A DNA stretch of 64,000 nt from Chitinophagaceae bacterium (GCA_004173235.1 SEAC01000030.1:89387-153386); one strand, 5' to 3'. Shown: positions 10,605 through 20,332, counted from the stretch's first letter. Numbers and translations: made by a program. Notes: generated by a model not told the origin, from the letters alone.

Positions 10605-12890
10605 ATGCAAATGACCGATATCGTGAACCGGGATGTGGCCAGCCTGTCTACGTGCGCATCCGAACCGATCCATATCCCGGGCGCCATCCAGCCGCATGGC
10701 GTTTTGTTTTCCCTCGACGCGCAAGGCATCGTGCGCTACTGCAGCGCCAACTGCGCTCTGTTCTTCGGCAAAGGTCCCGAAGCGCTGCTGCAGGAGCCCA
10801 TCGCCACACTCGACCACGAACTGGAAGCCTGGCTGAAGCCTGCGCTGAACGATGGCGCGGAAACCGGCCGGCCCCTGCACCTCGAACGCCAGGGCAGCCA
10901 CTGGGCAGTGTTCGGCTGCGTCAATGCCGATGGACATTTCGTGGTGGAATGCGAGCGTGCATCCGCCGACTTCGAAGAGCCCGAGCACCTGTTCGACCAG
11001 ACCACCCGCCTCGTGCAACACATAGAGCGTGCGCGCAACCTCCAGGAGCTTTGCCAGCGCATCGCCGAGCAAACGCGCGCGCTCACCGGTTACGACCGGG
11101 TGATGATCTATCGCTTCGATGAGCATTACAACGGGCAGGTGTATGCCGAAAGCAAGGCCGCCGGCCTCGAGCCCTTCCTCGACCTGCACTACCCGCACAC
11201 CGACATCCCGCCCCAGGCCCGCGAGTTGTACCTGCGCAACCTGATACGCATGATACCCGATGTGCGCTATGAACCCGTGGCTTTGCTCACCGTTGCCGGC
11301 AGTGAAGCGCCCCAGCCGCTCGACCTGAGTGATGCACGCCTCCGCAGCGTTTCGCCGCTGCACCTGCAATACCTGCAGAACATGGGCGTAGCTGCCACGC
11401 TCACGATTTCCATTTTGCTGGAAGGCAAGTTGTGGGGATTGATCGCTTGCCACCACCTCACGCCGAAACATATCAACCACCTTCAACGAAAGGCTGCACT
11501 GCTGCAAGGCCATTTTCTCAGCTCGCAGGTGAAGGTGCGCGAGGTGGCGGAAGAATACGCCGTTCATACCGTCGTTGAAGCACATCTGCAACAGTTGCTC
11601 AGCACGCTCAATACCGAAGGCGACTTCGGCCTCCGCTTTCAGAAGCTCACTTCCTTGCTGGGCGTTGCGGGCGCCACCGGCGCAGCAGTGCTGCACCAGG
11701 GCAGTATTTATACAAGCGGAAGCACACCCAACAACGATCGCACGCGCGCGCTGTTCAACTGGCTTGCCGCACGGCCCGGGCTGTCGTTCGTCACGGACCA
11801 CCTGCCGGAATTTTATCCCGAAGGCGCACGCATTGCCGGAGAGGCAGCAGGCATCCTCTATCATAAGCTCGGCGACGGAAAGAAAGACGCGATCATCTGG
11901 TTCCGGCAGGAGCAGGAGCGGAACATCAACTGGGCGGGCAATCCTTATGATGCCGTCAAGCGCGCAACCTTGGCCAACCAGCTCAGCCCACGTAGTTCGT
12001 TTGCGCTGTACCGTGAAGAAGTGCGCGGCTACAGCAGCTCGTGGCGCCCGTCTGAAGTGGAATCGGCAGGACGCTTTGCGTTTGCATTGCAAAACCAGTT
12101 TCACCTGGCCTACCTCCGCGCCGAGGAGGCAAGCCAGCGCGTGCTCAACGAGCAATTGATGAAAGCCAATCAGGAGCTCGCCAACATCAACTGGATCACC
12201 ACACACGACCTCAAAGAGCCGATCCGAAAGATCATGGTGTTCGCCTCCCGGCTCGTAAATCAGGAAGAACTTGCGTTGCCCGAGAACCTGCTTCATGCCG
12301 TGGATCGCATCCAACAATCGGCACAGCGGATGGGTCAGCTGGTGGAAGACCTGATGGCCTACCGGCTGGTAGACAGCCACGAGAAGAAAGTGGAGCCGGT
12401 TGACCTGAACGACATCATACGGGAGCTGGTGGAAGAATATGACGACGAGCTTTCGGAGCAATCGGCACGCGTGCTGGCCGACCAGTTGCCCAAGGTGCAC
12501 ATGATCCGCTTCCAGGCGCGGCAGCTCTTTGCCAACCTGCTGGGCAACTCGCTCAAGTTCTCGGATCGCTCGCGGCCGCTCGAGATCCACATCCGCTGCG
12601 CGCAGGTATTCGCGGGCTCGTTTCAGCATCCCACAAAAAAGAATACGGGCGACTTTTACCGCATCGAGTTCAGGGATAATGGCATCGGCTTCACACCCGA
12701 CCACAACAAACGCATCTTCGATATCTTCTACCGGCTGCATACTGCGTCCGACTACAAAGGCACCGGCATCGGCCTTGCTATCTGCAAGCGCATCGTTGAA
12801 AATCACGGCGGCTTCCTCGAAGCCAATGGTGTGCCCGGCGAAGGAGCATCGTTCACCTTGTACCTGCCGAAGGAGGATGTGCAGGCATAG
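10605..12890 (+). CDS. Bacteriophytochrome: PAS-GAF-PHY sensor histidine kinase
   Basis: CASEPIHIPGAIQPHG chromophore-Cys region, GAF DLHYPHTDIPPQARELYLRN and CHHLTPKHI, PHY tongue SPRSSFALYREEVRGYSSSW, H-box THDLKEPIRKI, ATPase GTGIGLAICKRIVENHGG. Confidence 0.93.
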   Translation: MQMTDIVNRDVASLSTCASEPIHIPGAIQPHGVLFSLDAQGIVRYCSANCALFFGKGPEALLQEPIATLDHELEAWLKPALNDGAETGRPLHLERQGSHWAVFGCVNADGHFVVECERASADFEEPEHLFDQTTRLVQHIERARNLQELCQRIAEQTRALTGYDRVMIYRFDEHYNGQVYAESKAAGLEPFLDLHYPHTDIPPQARELYLRNLIRMIPDVRYEPVALLTVAGSEAPQPLDLSDARLRSVSPLHLQYLQNMGVAATLTISILLEGKLWGLIACHHLTPKHINHLQRKAALLQGHFLSSQVKVREVAEEYAVHTVVEAHLQQLLSTLNTEGDFGLRFQKLTSLLGVAGATGAAVLHQGSIYTSGSTPNNDRTRALFNWLAARPGLSFVTDHLPEFYPEGARIAGEAAGILYHKLGDGKKDAIIWFRQEQERNINWAGNPYDAVKRATLANQLSPRSSFALYREEVRGYSSSWRPSEVESAGRFAFALQNQFHLAYLRAEEASQRVLNEQLMKANQELANINWITTHDLKEPIRKIMVFASRLVNQEELALPENLLHAVDRIQQSAQRMGQLVEDLMAYRLVDSHEKKVEPVDLNDIIRELVEEYDDELSEQSARVLADQLPKVHMIRFQARQLFANLLGNSLKFSDRSRPLEIHIRCAQVFAGSFQHPTKKNTGDFYRIEFRDNGIGFTPDHNKRIFDIFYRLHTASDYKGTGIGLAICKRIVENHGGFLEANGVPGEGASFTLYLPKEDVQA

Positions 12891-12973
12891 TTCGTAACGA
12901 TAAAAACAGCGTACGTCAAACAAAGTGGCGCGGGGTGGCAGGTGCGGGTATTTTCGGGCAACAACCGAAACTT

Positions 12974-13885
12974 ATGCAACGCGTTCTTACCATCGAAACA
13001 AAAAATCTGACGCATCGCTTTGCCGACAAGCAGGTAGTGCTGCACGACATCAGCCTGCAGGTGCCCAAGGGCTCCGTGTATGGATTTCTCGGCCCCAACG
13101 GCGCGGGCAAGACCACCACGCTTCGCCTGCTCCTGGGCTTGCTGCGCAGCCAGCAAGGCAGCATCCGCCTCTTCGGCCTCGATCCTGCAACGGATCGCAT
13201 GGCCATCCTTAAGCGCCTTGGCTCGCTCATCGAACAACCTTCTCTCTATGGCCATCTCACGGCCAAAGAAAACCTCGAAGTGTACCGGCGCATCTACGGT
13301 GCTTCGAAAGAACGTGTAGGAGCGGTGCTGGCGCTTGTAGACCTCGCTGCAACCGGTAAGAAGAAAGCGAAACAATTTTCATTGGGTATGAAGCAGCGGC
13401 TTTCCATTGCCATCGCGCTGCTGCATCGCCCCGAGCTGCTCATTCTCGACGAGCCCACCAACGGGCTTGATCCCAATGGCATCATCGAAACGCGCGAGTT
13501 GATCCGACGCCTCAACCGGGAAGAAGGCGTAACCATCATCGTATCGAGCCACATACTGGCGGAAGTGGAGAAGATGGCCACGCACGTGGGCATCATCCAC
13601 CGCGGGCGCTTGCGGTTCCAGGGCACGCTGACCGAATTACATGCCTTGCAGTCTGGCAAAAGCCAATTGTACCTGGAAACGTCCGACAACGAAGCGGCGC
13701 TGCATTTGCTGCAAGGCGAAGGTGCCGTGCGACAGAACGGCCACCTCGTTCTTCCGCTTGGTGCGAAGGAAGACATCGCCCGCATCGCCCGCACACTGGT
13801 GCACGGCGACATCGGTCTCTTCCGCCTCCAGCCGCAGCAGCAGGACCTCGAACAGCTGTTCATGGAGATAACGGCCGGAACGTGA
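12974..13885 (+). CDS. ABC transporter ATP-binding protein
   Basis: GFLGPNGAGKTTTLRLLLGL, FSLGMKQRLSIAIALL, LLILDEPTNGLDPNG; followed by an ABC-2-like permease. Confidence 0.92.
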   Translation: MQRVLTIETKNLTHRFADKQVVLHDISLQVPKGSVYGFLGPNGAGKTTTLRLLLGLLRSQQGSIRLFGLDPATDRMAILKRLGSLIEQPSLYGHLTAKENLEVYRRIYGASKERVGAVLALVDLAATGKKKAKQFSLGMKQRLSIAIALLHRPELLILDEPTNGLDPNGIIETRELIRRLNREEGVTIIVSSHILAEVEKMATHVGIIHRGRLRFQGTLTELHALQSGKSQLYLETSDNEAALHLLQGEGAVRQNGHLVLPLGAKEDIARIARTLVHGDIGLFRLQPQQQDLEQLFMEITAGT

Positions 13886-13930
13886 GCCGTTGGTCGTGAG
13901 CCGTCAGCCGTCAGCCGTGAGCTGTGAGCG
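13882..13930. repeat. Heptad array H3a (GTSAGCN x7)
   Basis: gtgagcc|gttggtc|gtgagcc|gtcagcc|gtcagcc|gtgagct|gtgagcg; contains the TGA stop of the ATPase gene. Confidence 0.88.
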
Positions 13931-13943
13931 ATGGCTGGTAGCA

Positions 13944-13971
13944 AAACCACAAACCACAAACCGCAAACTTC
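13944..13971 (+). repeat. Heptad array H3b (AAACNNN x4)
   Basis: aaaccac|aaaccac|aaaccgc|aaacttc in the leader of the 14014 gene. Confidence 0.88.
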
Positions 13972-14013
13972 CCCTCGCACGCAACAACAACTATAAACTG
14001 AAAACCTTCCCTC

Positions 14014-14790
14014 ATGTCCCTAGCGATTTCCTTTCAATCAGAGATCCTCAAGACGAAGCGCACTGCCGCTTTCTGGCTGAGCATATTGGGCGCGGCCTTC
14101 ATTCCCGCGATTTATTTCTTGGTGTATGTGCTGAAGCCCGAGAAGATCATTGCGAAGCTGCAGATGGGTGCGTGGGCGCTGCACTTTTTGCAAGGGTGGC
14201 AGGCGTTGAGTTCGTTCCTGTTCCCGATGTACGTGATTCTCATTTGCGCGCTGGTGCCGCAGCTTGAATTTCGCAACAACACCTGGAAGCAGGTATGGGC
14301 ATCGCCGCAAACCACCAGGAGCGTGTTCTTCGCGAAGTTCCTCTCCATCCAGGCGATGATCCTATTGTTCTTTGTTTCGTACAACCTCTTTATGATCCTC
14401 GTGGCCGTGTTGGCCAACACCATCCACAGCGGTTTCCCTTTCTTCGACCAGCCACTCGACTGGAAGGCATTGCTGCGCCTCAGTTTCAAGACGTACATAT
14501 CGGTGTTGAGCATCAGCAGCATTCAATACTGGCTGTCGCTTCGCTTCAAGAGTTTTGTTGCGCCCGTGGGGCTTGGTTTAGCGCTGCTGATCGGGGGCAT
14601 CATCGCCAACGGCTTCGGCTGGGAGCACACGGATAAGATACCATACGCCTATCCTACGCTCACGCTGATAGGGATGATGCGCGATGCGAAAACGCTGATG
14701 CTCCCGCACGAATGGTATGCATTGGGTTACACGGCATTCTTCCTCGCCCTCGGCTGGCTCGATCTGCACTTTCGGAAGGAGCGAGGCTGA
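14014..14790 (+). CDS. ABC transporter permease (ABC-2-like)
   Basis: Multiple TM helices; MSLAISFQSEILKTKRTAAFWLSILGAAFIPAIYFLVYV; downstream of the ATPase. Confidence 0.8.
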   Translation: MSLAISFQSEILKTKRTAAFWLSILGAAFIPAIYFLVYVLKPEKIIAKLQMGAWALHFLQGWQALSSFLFPMYVILICALVPQLEFRNNTWKQVWASPQTTRSVFFAKFLSIQAMILLFFVSYNLFMILVAVLANTIHSGFPFFDQPLDWKALLRLSFKTYISVLSISSIQYWLSLRFKSFVAPVGLGLALLIGGIIANGFGWEHTDKIPYAYPTLTLIGMMRDAKTLMLPHEWYALGYTAFFLALGWLDLHFRKERG

Positions 14791-14802
14791 TGATGTGAAA
14801 GC

Positions 14803-15318
14803 TCACCTGCCGGGCGCCACCATTTTGCGGTAGCTGGTAAGTACCAGTTTGCGGCTGAAGCGCTTGCCTTCTTTGGGCGCATACACCTGGATGTCGGCAA
14901 CGGCGGGCACCGGGTCGTTGGTAAAGGTCACCTTCACCTGGTATTGCGGCACCACTTCGTCGTCTTTGATCGTGTACAGCGTTCGGATGATGTAGGGTGC
15001 CGTTTTGGTGCCCACAATGTGGTAGTAGGAGCCAGGCACCTGGAATTTCTGGTAGAGGTCGGGGGAGAGGTAGCTCAGCAGTTCCTGGCGCAGCTGGGAC
15101 AGTTGCTCCTTTTGAAGCGAGGGCGCTATGGGGCTGCACGTGGTGCAGGTGTCGCTATAGCCGGAGAGGTACAGCCGGTCGAACGAGCTGCGGAAAGCGC
15201 CTGTGTAGGCGGACAGCCGCGCCACGGGCAGGTTGGTATAATAAAAGTCGTAATAGGTTTGCGCCGATCCAAACAGGGCAGCCTGCACCAGGATCAGGAT
15301 CATCCAAAGGCGTTTCAT
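14803..15318 (-). CDS. Hypothetical secreted protein
   Basis: Likely start MKRLWMILILVQAALFGSAQTYYDF (signal peptide). Confidence 0.65.
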   Translation of the reverse strand: MKRLWMILILVQAALFGSAQTYYDFYYTNLPVARLSAYTGAFRSSFDRLYLSGYSDTCTTCSPIAPSLQKEQLSQLRQELLSYLSPDLYQKFQVPGSYYHIVGTKTAPYIIRTLYTIKDDEVVPQYQVKVTFTNDPVPAVADIQVYAPKEGKRFSRKLVLTSYRKMVAPGR

Positions 15319-15368
15319 GACGGTTGGGGTTTGAGGAAGAGATGCCAATCCCATGCCAAGGGAGGGGG

Positions 15369-15469
15369 CGCACGGAATCCACGGAATACACGGAAGAAAA
15401 CATCCGCTATTGGTGGGATGACGCTTGGATAGGCGCACGGAATTCACGGAATGCACAGAAGAAAACATC
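15369..15469 (+). repeat. Left repeat pair of GxxExxY cassette 1
   Basis: cgcacggaatccacggaatacacggaagaaaacatc (15369-15404) and cgcacggaattcacggaatgcacagaagaaaacatc (15434-15469), 33/36 identical. Confidence 0.92.
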
Positions 15470-15558
15470 AATTTCTGGTGTTGAAAAAAGCAAGATTTGG
15501 TGAGCGCTTGCACTTCGTCGTTCGCAGCGTGTTAGGTTGCTTTGCAGGAAAGATCTGT

Positions 15559-15969
15559 ATGTTCAGAAACGAAACCAAGGCACAACGCGAGCTGAATGAC
15601 ATTTGTTACGAGGTGCGTGGGGCGCTATTCGAGGTGCATAAACACCTGGGCCCGGGCCTGCTTGAAAGCATCTACGAGGAAGCCAGCGTGATCGAACTGG
15701 TCAGCCGCCATCTGGCAGTGCAGCAGCAACTTCCCATTCAAGTTCATTACAAAGGTCAACTCCTGGGAACCAGGTTTCGCCTTGACCTGTTAGTCGAAGA
15801 TAGCGTACTACTTGAGCTCAAATCTGTAGAAGCATTGCATCCCGTTGACGCGAAAAAGACACTCAATTATCTCCGCTTGACCGATACGCGCATCGGCTTC
15901 CTGGTCAATTTTAATGTAGCCTTCCTTGAAGACCGTAAAAGCATCATCAGACTGCTAAACGGATTCTGA
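15559..15969 (+). CDS. GxxExxY family protein (PD-(D/E)XK nuclease superfamily)
   Basis: GPGLLESIYEEA motif; catalytic-like D...ELK (FRLDLLVEDSVLLELK); TLNYLRLTDTRIGFLVNFNV. Confidence 0.9.
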   Translation: MFRNETKAQRELNDICYEVRGALFEVHKHLGPGLLESIYEEASVIELVSRHLAVQQQLPIQVHYKGQLLGTRFRLDLLVEDSVLLELKSVEALHPVDAKKTLNYLRLTDTRIGFLVNFNVAFLEDRKSIIRLLNGF

Positions 15970-15997
15970 ACCGTTAATGCTAATGCTATCTCTCTCT

Positions 15998-16053
15998 TTC
16001 CGTGCTTTCCGTGTATTCCGTGCGCCCTTCCCTTTCCGTGCATTCCGCGTGCC
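15998..16053 (-). repeat. Right inverted repeats of GxxExxY cassette 1
   Basis: ttccgtgctttccgtgtattccgtgcgcc is the reverse complement of the left repeat core (26/29); a second, shorter copy follows. Confidence 0.88.
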
Positions 16054-17261
16054 TATTCCACTGCCTTTAGCTTACTCACCAACACAAACACCACCACCCC
16101 GAAACACCCGATCACGCTCAGGCTCACGCGGAGGCTCGACAGCGCCGAGATATAGCCGATGAGCGGCGGCCCGAGGAGGAAACCGAAGTAGCCCACGCTC
16201 GACACGATGGCGATAGCCAGGCCCGCGGCGGAGCCTTCGGCGCTGCGGCCGGCAACGCTGTATAGCGAGGGTATGACGGTGCTCACGCCGATGCCGACGA
16301 GCATGAAGCCGATGGATGCGGGAACGATGAACGGTAATGCCACCGCCAGCGCCATGCCGGCGGAGATGATCAGCCCGTTGGCGCGCAGGATGCGGCGGCG
16401 CCCCGCTCGGGCGATGACGTAATCGCCCAGGAAGCGGCCCGTGGCCATCATCACCATAAAGCTTGCGTAGCCGATGACGGCAAGGCGCGGCCCCGCGTGC
16501 ACCACATCGCGGAAATACACACCACTCCAGTCGAACATGCACCCTTCGGTGGCCATGCAGCAAAACGCGATCACGCCCAGCTGCAGCAGTGTGCCCGAAG
16601 GCTTGCGGAAGAAAGGCTTTCGCTCGGGTTTCACATTTGACTTTGCGCCCCGCACGAGGTGCGCGGCGTTCAGCGCCACGTTCGCCCATTGCAGCAAAAG
16701 GATCAGCAGGAAATGCCACAGCGGCGGCCAGTGCAGGTTGACCAGGCCAAGCCCCACGAGCGCACCGGCAAAGCCGGCAATGCTCCACGCACCGTGGAAG
16801 GAGGTCATGATCGGTTTCGGATAGAGCTTTTCGGTTTCAACACCCTGCGTGTTGACGGCGATGTTGGCGAGGTTGCCCGTGATGCCGAAGAAGAAAAGGC
16901 AAAGCGCCAGCTGCCAGGGAGCATGCACGAGGCCGATGAGCGATAGCGCTACCACGTAGAAGGGGGCGGCGGCGGTGAGCACGCGCTTGCTTCCGAAACG
17001 ATGAACGAGGCGGCCAGAGATCGGCATCGTCACCAGCTGGCCCAGCGGAAGTGCCAGCAAGAGCGTACCGAGGCCGGCATCGGAAAGCTGCAGGTGAGCC
17101 TTGATATCGGGGATGCGGCTTGCCCAGGAGGCAAAGGCAATGCCTTGTCCGAAGTAAAAGGCCGACACGGCCATTCGTGTCCGCCGGAGGCGGGCGGGAA
17201 TGAACCGGGGCATTTCGTTGACTGCGCCGGGTTGTACTTCCGGCACGCGGGAATCTTCCAT
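16053..17261 (-). CDS. MFS transporter
   Basis: 12-TM-like; GQGIAFASWASRIPDIKAHLQLSDAGLGTLLLALPLGQL. Confidence 0.82.
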   Translation of the reverse strand: MEDSRVPEVQPGAVNEMPRFIPARLRRTRMAVSAFYFGQGIAFASWASRIPDIKAHLQLSDAGLGTLLLALPLGQLVTMPISGRLVHRFGSKRVLTAAAPFYVVALSLIGLVHAPWQLALCLFFFGITGNLANIAVNTQGVETEKLYPKPIMTSFHGAWSIAGFAGALVGLGLVNLHWPPLWHFLLILLLQWANVALNAAHLVRGAKSNVKPERKPFFRKPSGTLLQLGVIAFCCMATEGCMFDWSGVYFRDVVHAGPRLAVIGYASFMVMMATGRFLGDYVIARAGRRRILRANGLIISAGMALAVALPFIVPASIGFMLVGIGVSTVIPSLYSVAGRSAEGSAAGLAIAIVSSVGYFGFLLGPPLIGYISALSSLRVSLSVIGCFGVVVFVLVSKLKAVE

Positions 17262-17359
17262 CGTTGGTGTTGCAAAGGTGGGGGATTGCCCGGCACACAC
17301 ACGCTTTTTTACCGTTGTCCGCGATGGCCACGATTCCAATTCTGCCATCTTTGCGATGA

Positions 17360-18190
17360 ATGTTCCTGCCGCGCCTGATCATCGAACTTGAATCGCTACT
17401 TTCTGGCCCGCTTCCTGCCGCGTTGCGCAGCTTCCTCGCGCGGCGCCCGCAGGGCACCGCGCTCGGGCACTTTCGCGCCTACCCACGTGCGCTCGTGCTG
17501 GCGCAGTACCGCGAACGCATCAACACAGGAACCGATCCGCTGCTACTGCCGGTTGGCAGGAATACCGACGGCGAGCTGCTCGTGCACCTGAAGGAGGAGA
17601 GTGTGTGGCTTGAATCGGAAGGCAAGCACACCAAAGTTGCAGACAATTTCACCGCATGGCTTAAAGCACAAAGGGCACTGCACAGGCAAGCCAACGACAA
17701 AAAGCTCGTGCGCGCAGCCCGCGCGGGCGATGTTGCGCGGGTCGAACGGCTGCTGCGCCGCGGCACGGATATCAATGAACAGGATGCTACAGGCAACACG
17801 CCGCTGATGGCGGCCCTGCTGGCCTGGCAGTATGAAGCATCTTCGTTACTACTAAAGCATCAACCCGACCTTTCAATCGCCGACGCTTCGGGACACACCG
17901 CGCTGATGTGGGCCGCATACCGCAACCAGCCCCTGCTGGTGCAACAAATGATCGCTCAAGGTGCTGATGTGCACGCACGCACGGCAAGCGGTGAAGGGTT
18001 GCTTTACTTTGCGGTGACGGGGCCACGCTCCGTTACAGAAGGTGGCGGTAAAGGTTCGAGGGAAGTTGTAGAAATACTGATAACAGCTGGTCTCCGGCTC
18101 ACCGAGCCCCAGTTGCCCGGCGATCGCCCGGTCGGGGATTTGGGGGTTGAAGCCGAAGAAGGCTTGCGTGCGTGGCTCGCGGGGCAATAA
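17360..18190 (+). CDS. Ankyrin-repeat protein with N-terminal domain of uncertain family
   Basis: GNTPLMAALLAWQYEASSLLLKHQPDLSIADASGHTALMWAAYRNQPLLVQQMIAQGADVHARTASGEGLLYFAV. Confidence 0.8.
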   Translation: MFLPRLIIELESLLSGPLPAALRSFLARRPQGTALGHFRAYPRALVLAQYRERINTGTDPLLLPVGRNTDGELLVHLKEESVWLESEGKHTKVADNFTAWLKAQRALHRQANDKKLVRAARAGDVARVERLLRRGTDINEQDATGNTPLMAALLAWQYEASSLLLKHQPDLSIADASGHTALMWAAYRNQPLLVQQMIAQGADVHARTASGEGLLYFAVTGPRSVTEGGGKGSREVVEILITAGLRLTEPQLPGDRPVGDLGVEAEEGLRAWLAGQ

Positions 18191-18233
18191 GCACGTTCTC
18201 CTGCATCCGTGTTTTGTGTGCATTCCTTGCGCA

Positions 18234-18680
18234 CTACTTACAGGGAATGCCCCCTTCCACGAGGTAGCTCCGCACCGGGTTGGTGCTGTCCAGCGTCACT
18301 TCATAACAGTCGCCTACCGAAAAGTGCTCCTCATAGTCGCTTTGCCAGGCTTCGTACACGATGCCTTTGTAGAGGTATTCGTAATGCACACGCCTTCCCT
18401 TGCGTGAGATCTCGAGCGCGCGCGCGCGGGCGTGGTCGCGGTGCTTTGCAATGGGATCGAGACGGGCATGCTCCTGCTGGCCATGGTAGTAGCCGATGAC
18501 CCATACCACGCCATATACGGCGAGCGCAAGGCTTACCGCAGGAAGGATCCAACGCTTCCAGTTGCGCGGCTTCTTTTTGATTTTACGGGCCGGTTTACGG
18601 GTAGCCGTTGCAGCTGCTCCGCGGCTTTTGATGGTACCAGCTTTTCTTGAAGGCTTTTTCCTGGGCACGGCTTCACTCAC
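18234..18680 (-). CDS. Hypothetical protein: basic N-terminus, one TM helix, GTG start
   Basis: GTGAGTGAAGCC start; RKPARKIKKKPRNWKRWILPAVSLALAVYGVVWVIGYYHG. Confidence 0.65.
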   Translation of the reverse strand: MSEAVPRKKPSRKAGTIKSRGAAATATRKPARKIKKKPRNWKRWILPAVSLALAVYGVVWVIGYYHGQQEHARLDPIAKHRDHARARALEISRKGRRVHYEYLYKGIVYEAWQSDYEEHFSVGDCYEVTLDSTNPVRSYLVEGGIPCK

Positions 18681-18709
18681 GATTCACGATGGACGAATGA
18701 CGATTCACG
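18675..18709. repeat. Heptad array H4 (NNNNACG x5)
   Basis: actcacg|attcacg|atggacg|aatgacg|attcacg; fills the gap between two genes and overlaps a GTG start. Confidence 0.82.
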
Positions 18710-18710
18710 C

Positions 18711-19886
18711 TTACCCTTCCGCTCCAAAAAGCGCCATCAGCGCCATCCCGGTCTCGATCGCGCTTTCGTCGATGTTGAAGTTGGGCGTATGCACGCCGGC
18801 CGTTATGCCGTTGGCTTTGTTGGCCGTGCCTAAACGGTAGAAGCAACCCGGTATCACCTGCGAATAATAGCCAAAGTCTTCAGCGCCCATACGCACTTCC
18901 GTTTCCTGCACGCGTTCAGCACCAAGAAATGCTTCGGCCCGCTTGCGCGCATCGGCACTCAATGCTTCATTATTATACACGGTCGGGTAGCCCACATCAA
19001 TGTGCACGTCGGCCTGCGCACCCATCGCTTCGGCAGTGCCGCTAACGATGCGGCGGATGATGTCGTGGGCTTTAAAGCGCCACTCTTCATCCATCGCGCG
19101 AAAAGTTCCCATCAACTTCACTTCCGATGGAATGACGTTGGTGGTATGGCCGCCATTGAATGCAGAGATGGTGAGCACGGAGGGCGACAGCGGGTGGTTG
19201 TTGCGGCTGATCACCTGCTGCAGCGCCACCACGATATGGCTCGCAACCAGGATCGTATCCACCGTCCAGTTGGGTGCCGCCGCGTGCCCGCCCGGTCCTT
19301 TGATGTTGATATATAATTCATCGGCCGATGCCATCACTTTGCCGCCGCGGAAGCTGACCAGGCCACACTCCATCTGCGGATGCACGTGCAGGCCATAGAT
19401 CCGCTCCGGTGCCGGGTTCTGCAGTGCACCTTCTTTTATGAGCAGCGACGCTCCACCCGGGTTGCGCTCTTCGCCCGGCTGGAACAGTAGTTTTACGGTT
19501 CCCGCCCAATGCTCTTTCGTTTCGGCAAGGATGCGCGCAGCTCCAAGAAGGCAGGTGGTATGCACATCGTGTCCGCAAGCATGCATCACGCCCGGCTTCG
19601 TCGATTTATACTCCACTTCGTTTTCTTCGGAGATGGGCAGCGCATCCATATCGGCACGAAGTGCAACAATGCGGCTGGAGGGATTTCTACCCTCGATGAT
19701 ACCAACAACGCCTGTTTGTGCAACGATGGTAAACGGAATGCCGAGTGCCGTCAGCTTTGCCTGGACATACTTTGATGTTTCAAACTCCTCGTAGCTCAGC
19801 TCGGGGTGTGCGTGCAGGTGGCGCCGCACTTGGATATACTCTGGTGAATAGCGCGAAGCAAGTTGCTTGATGGTGTCTTGCAGCAT
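18711..19886 (-). CDS. M20 family amidohydrolase
   Basis: HPELSYEEFETSKYV, ADMDALPISEENEVEYKST, MHACGHDVHTTCLLGAA. Confidence 0.93.
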   Translation of the reverse strand: MLQDTIKQLASRYSPEYIQVRRHLHAHPELSYEEFETSKYVQAKLTALGIPFTIVAQTGVVGIIEGRNPSSRIVALRADMDALPISEENEVEYKSTKPGVMHACGHDVHTTCLLGAARILAETKEHWAGTVKLLFQPGEERNPGGASLLIKEGALQNPAPERIYGLHVHPQMECGLVSFRGGKVMASADELYINIKGPGGHAAAPNWTVDTILVASHIVVALQQVISRNNHPLSPSVLTISAFNGGHTTNVIPSEVKLMGTFRAMDEEWRFKAHDIIRRIVSGTAEAMGAQADVHIDVGYPTVYNNEALSADARKRAEAFLGAERVQETEVRMGAEDFGYYSQVIPGCFYRLGTANKANGITAGVHTPNFNIDESAIETGMALMALFGAEG

Positions 19887-19906
19887 GGCGCAAAGATACG
19901 CGGCTC

Positions 19907-20332
19907 CTAATCTTCAATTTCTACCGTGTCCTTCTCGGCTTTCAATTCCACAACATCATTGATGATGAAAACACCCTTTGTAAAATGGCTGTTGAGCGAC
20001 TTGCGATAGGTTTCGGCTTCCGTGCGCGTTTTGAAGTTGCCCGCTTTCAGTTTGTAATAAGGACTTTGATAGGAGAGGTATGCTTTCAACTCGGGATAAA
20101 GCGTGTACACTTTCGACTTGGCGTCTATCGCCTCCTGCCGGTTGCTCGTGTTGACCACCAGCAGCCTGTAGCCCTGCGCCGTGCGCGAAGATGCCTTGCG
20201 CACAGCCACGTTGATCTGGCTCTGGCGCTTAGCGAGCAGGTCTACGCGGGGATCTTTGTGCACCACGACGCTGCCCTGGGCCGAAGCGGCAAAGGTGAAG
20301 AACAGTGCGGCGAAAAGGAAGAGGTACTTCAT
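19907..20332 (-). CDS. SPOR-like domain protein
   Basis: Signal peptide; YRLLVVNTSNRQEAIDAKSKVYTLYPELKAYLSYQSPYYKLKAGNFKTRTEAETYRKSL. Confidence 0.8.
   Translation of the reverse strand: MKYLFLFAALFFTFAASAQGSVVVHKDPRVDLLAKRQSQINVAVRKASSRTAQGYRLLVVNTSNRQEAIDAKSKVYTLYPELKAYLSYQSPYYKLKAGNFKTRTEAETYRKSLNSHFTKGVFIINDVVELKAEKDTVEIED

Noticed and set aside
17360-17690. SMI1/KNR4 (SUKH) immunity-like N-terminus of the ankyrin protein
   Set aside because: Only a loose resemblance (YPRALVLAQ...LLLPVGRNTDGELLVHL); no neighbouring toxin gene, so not claimed.
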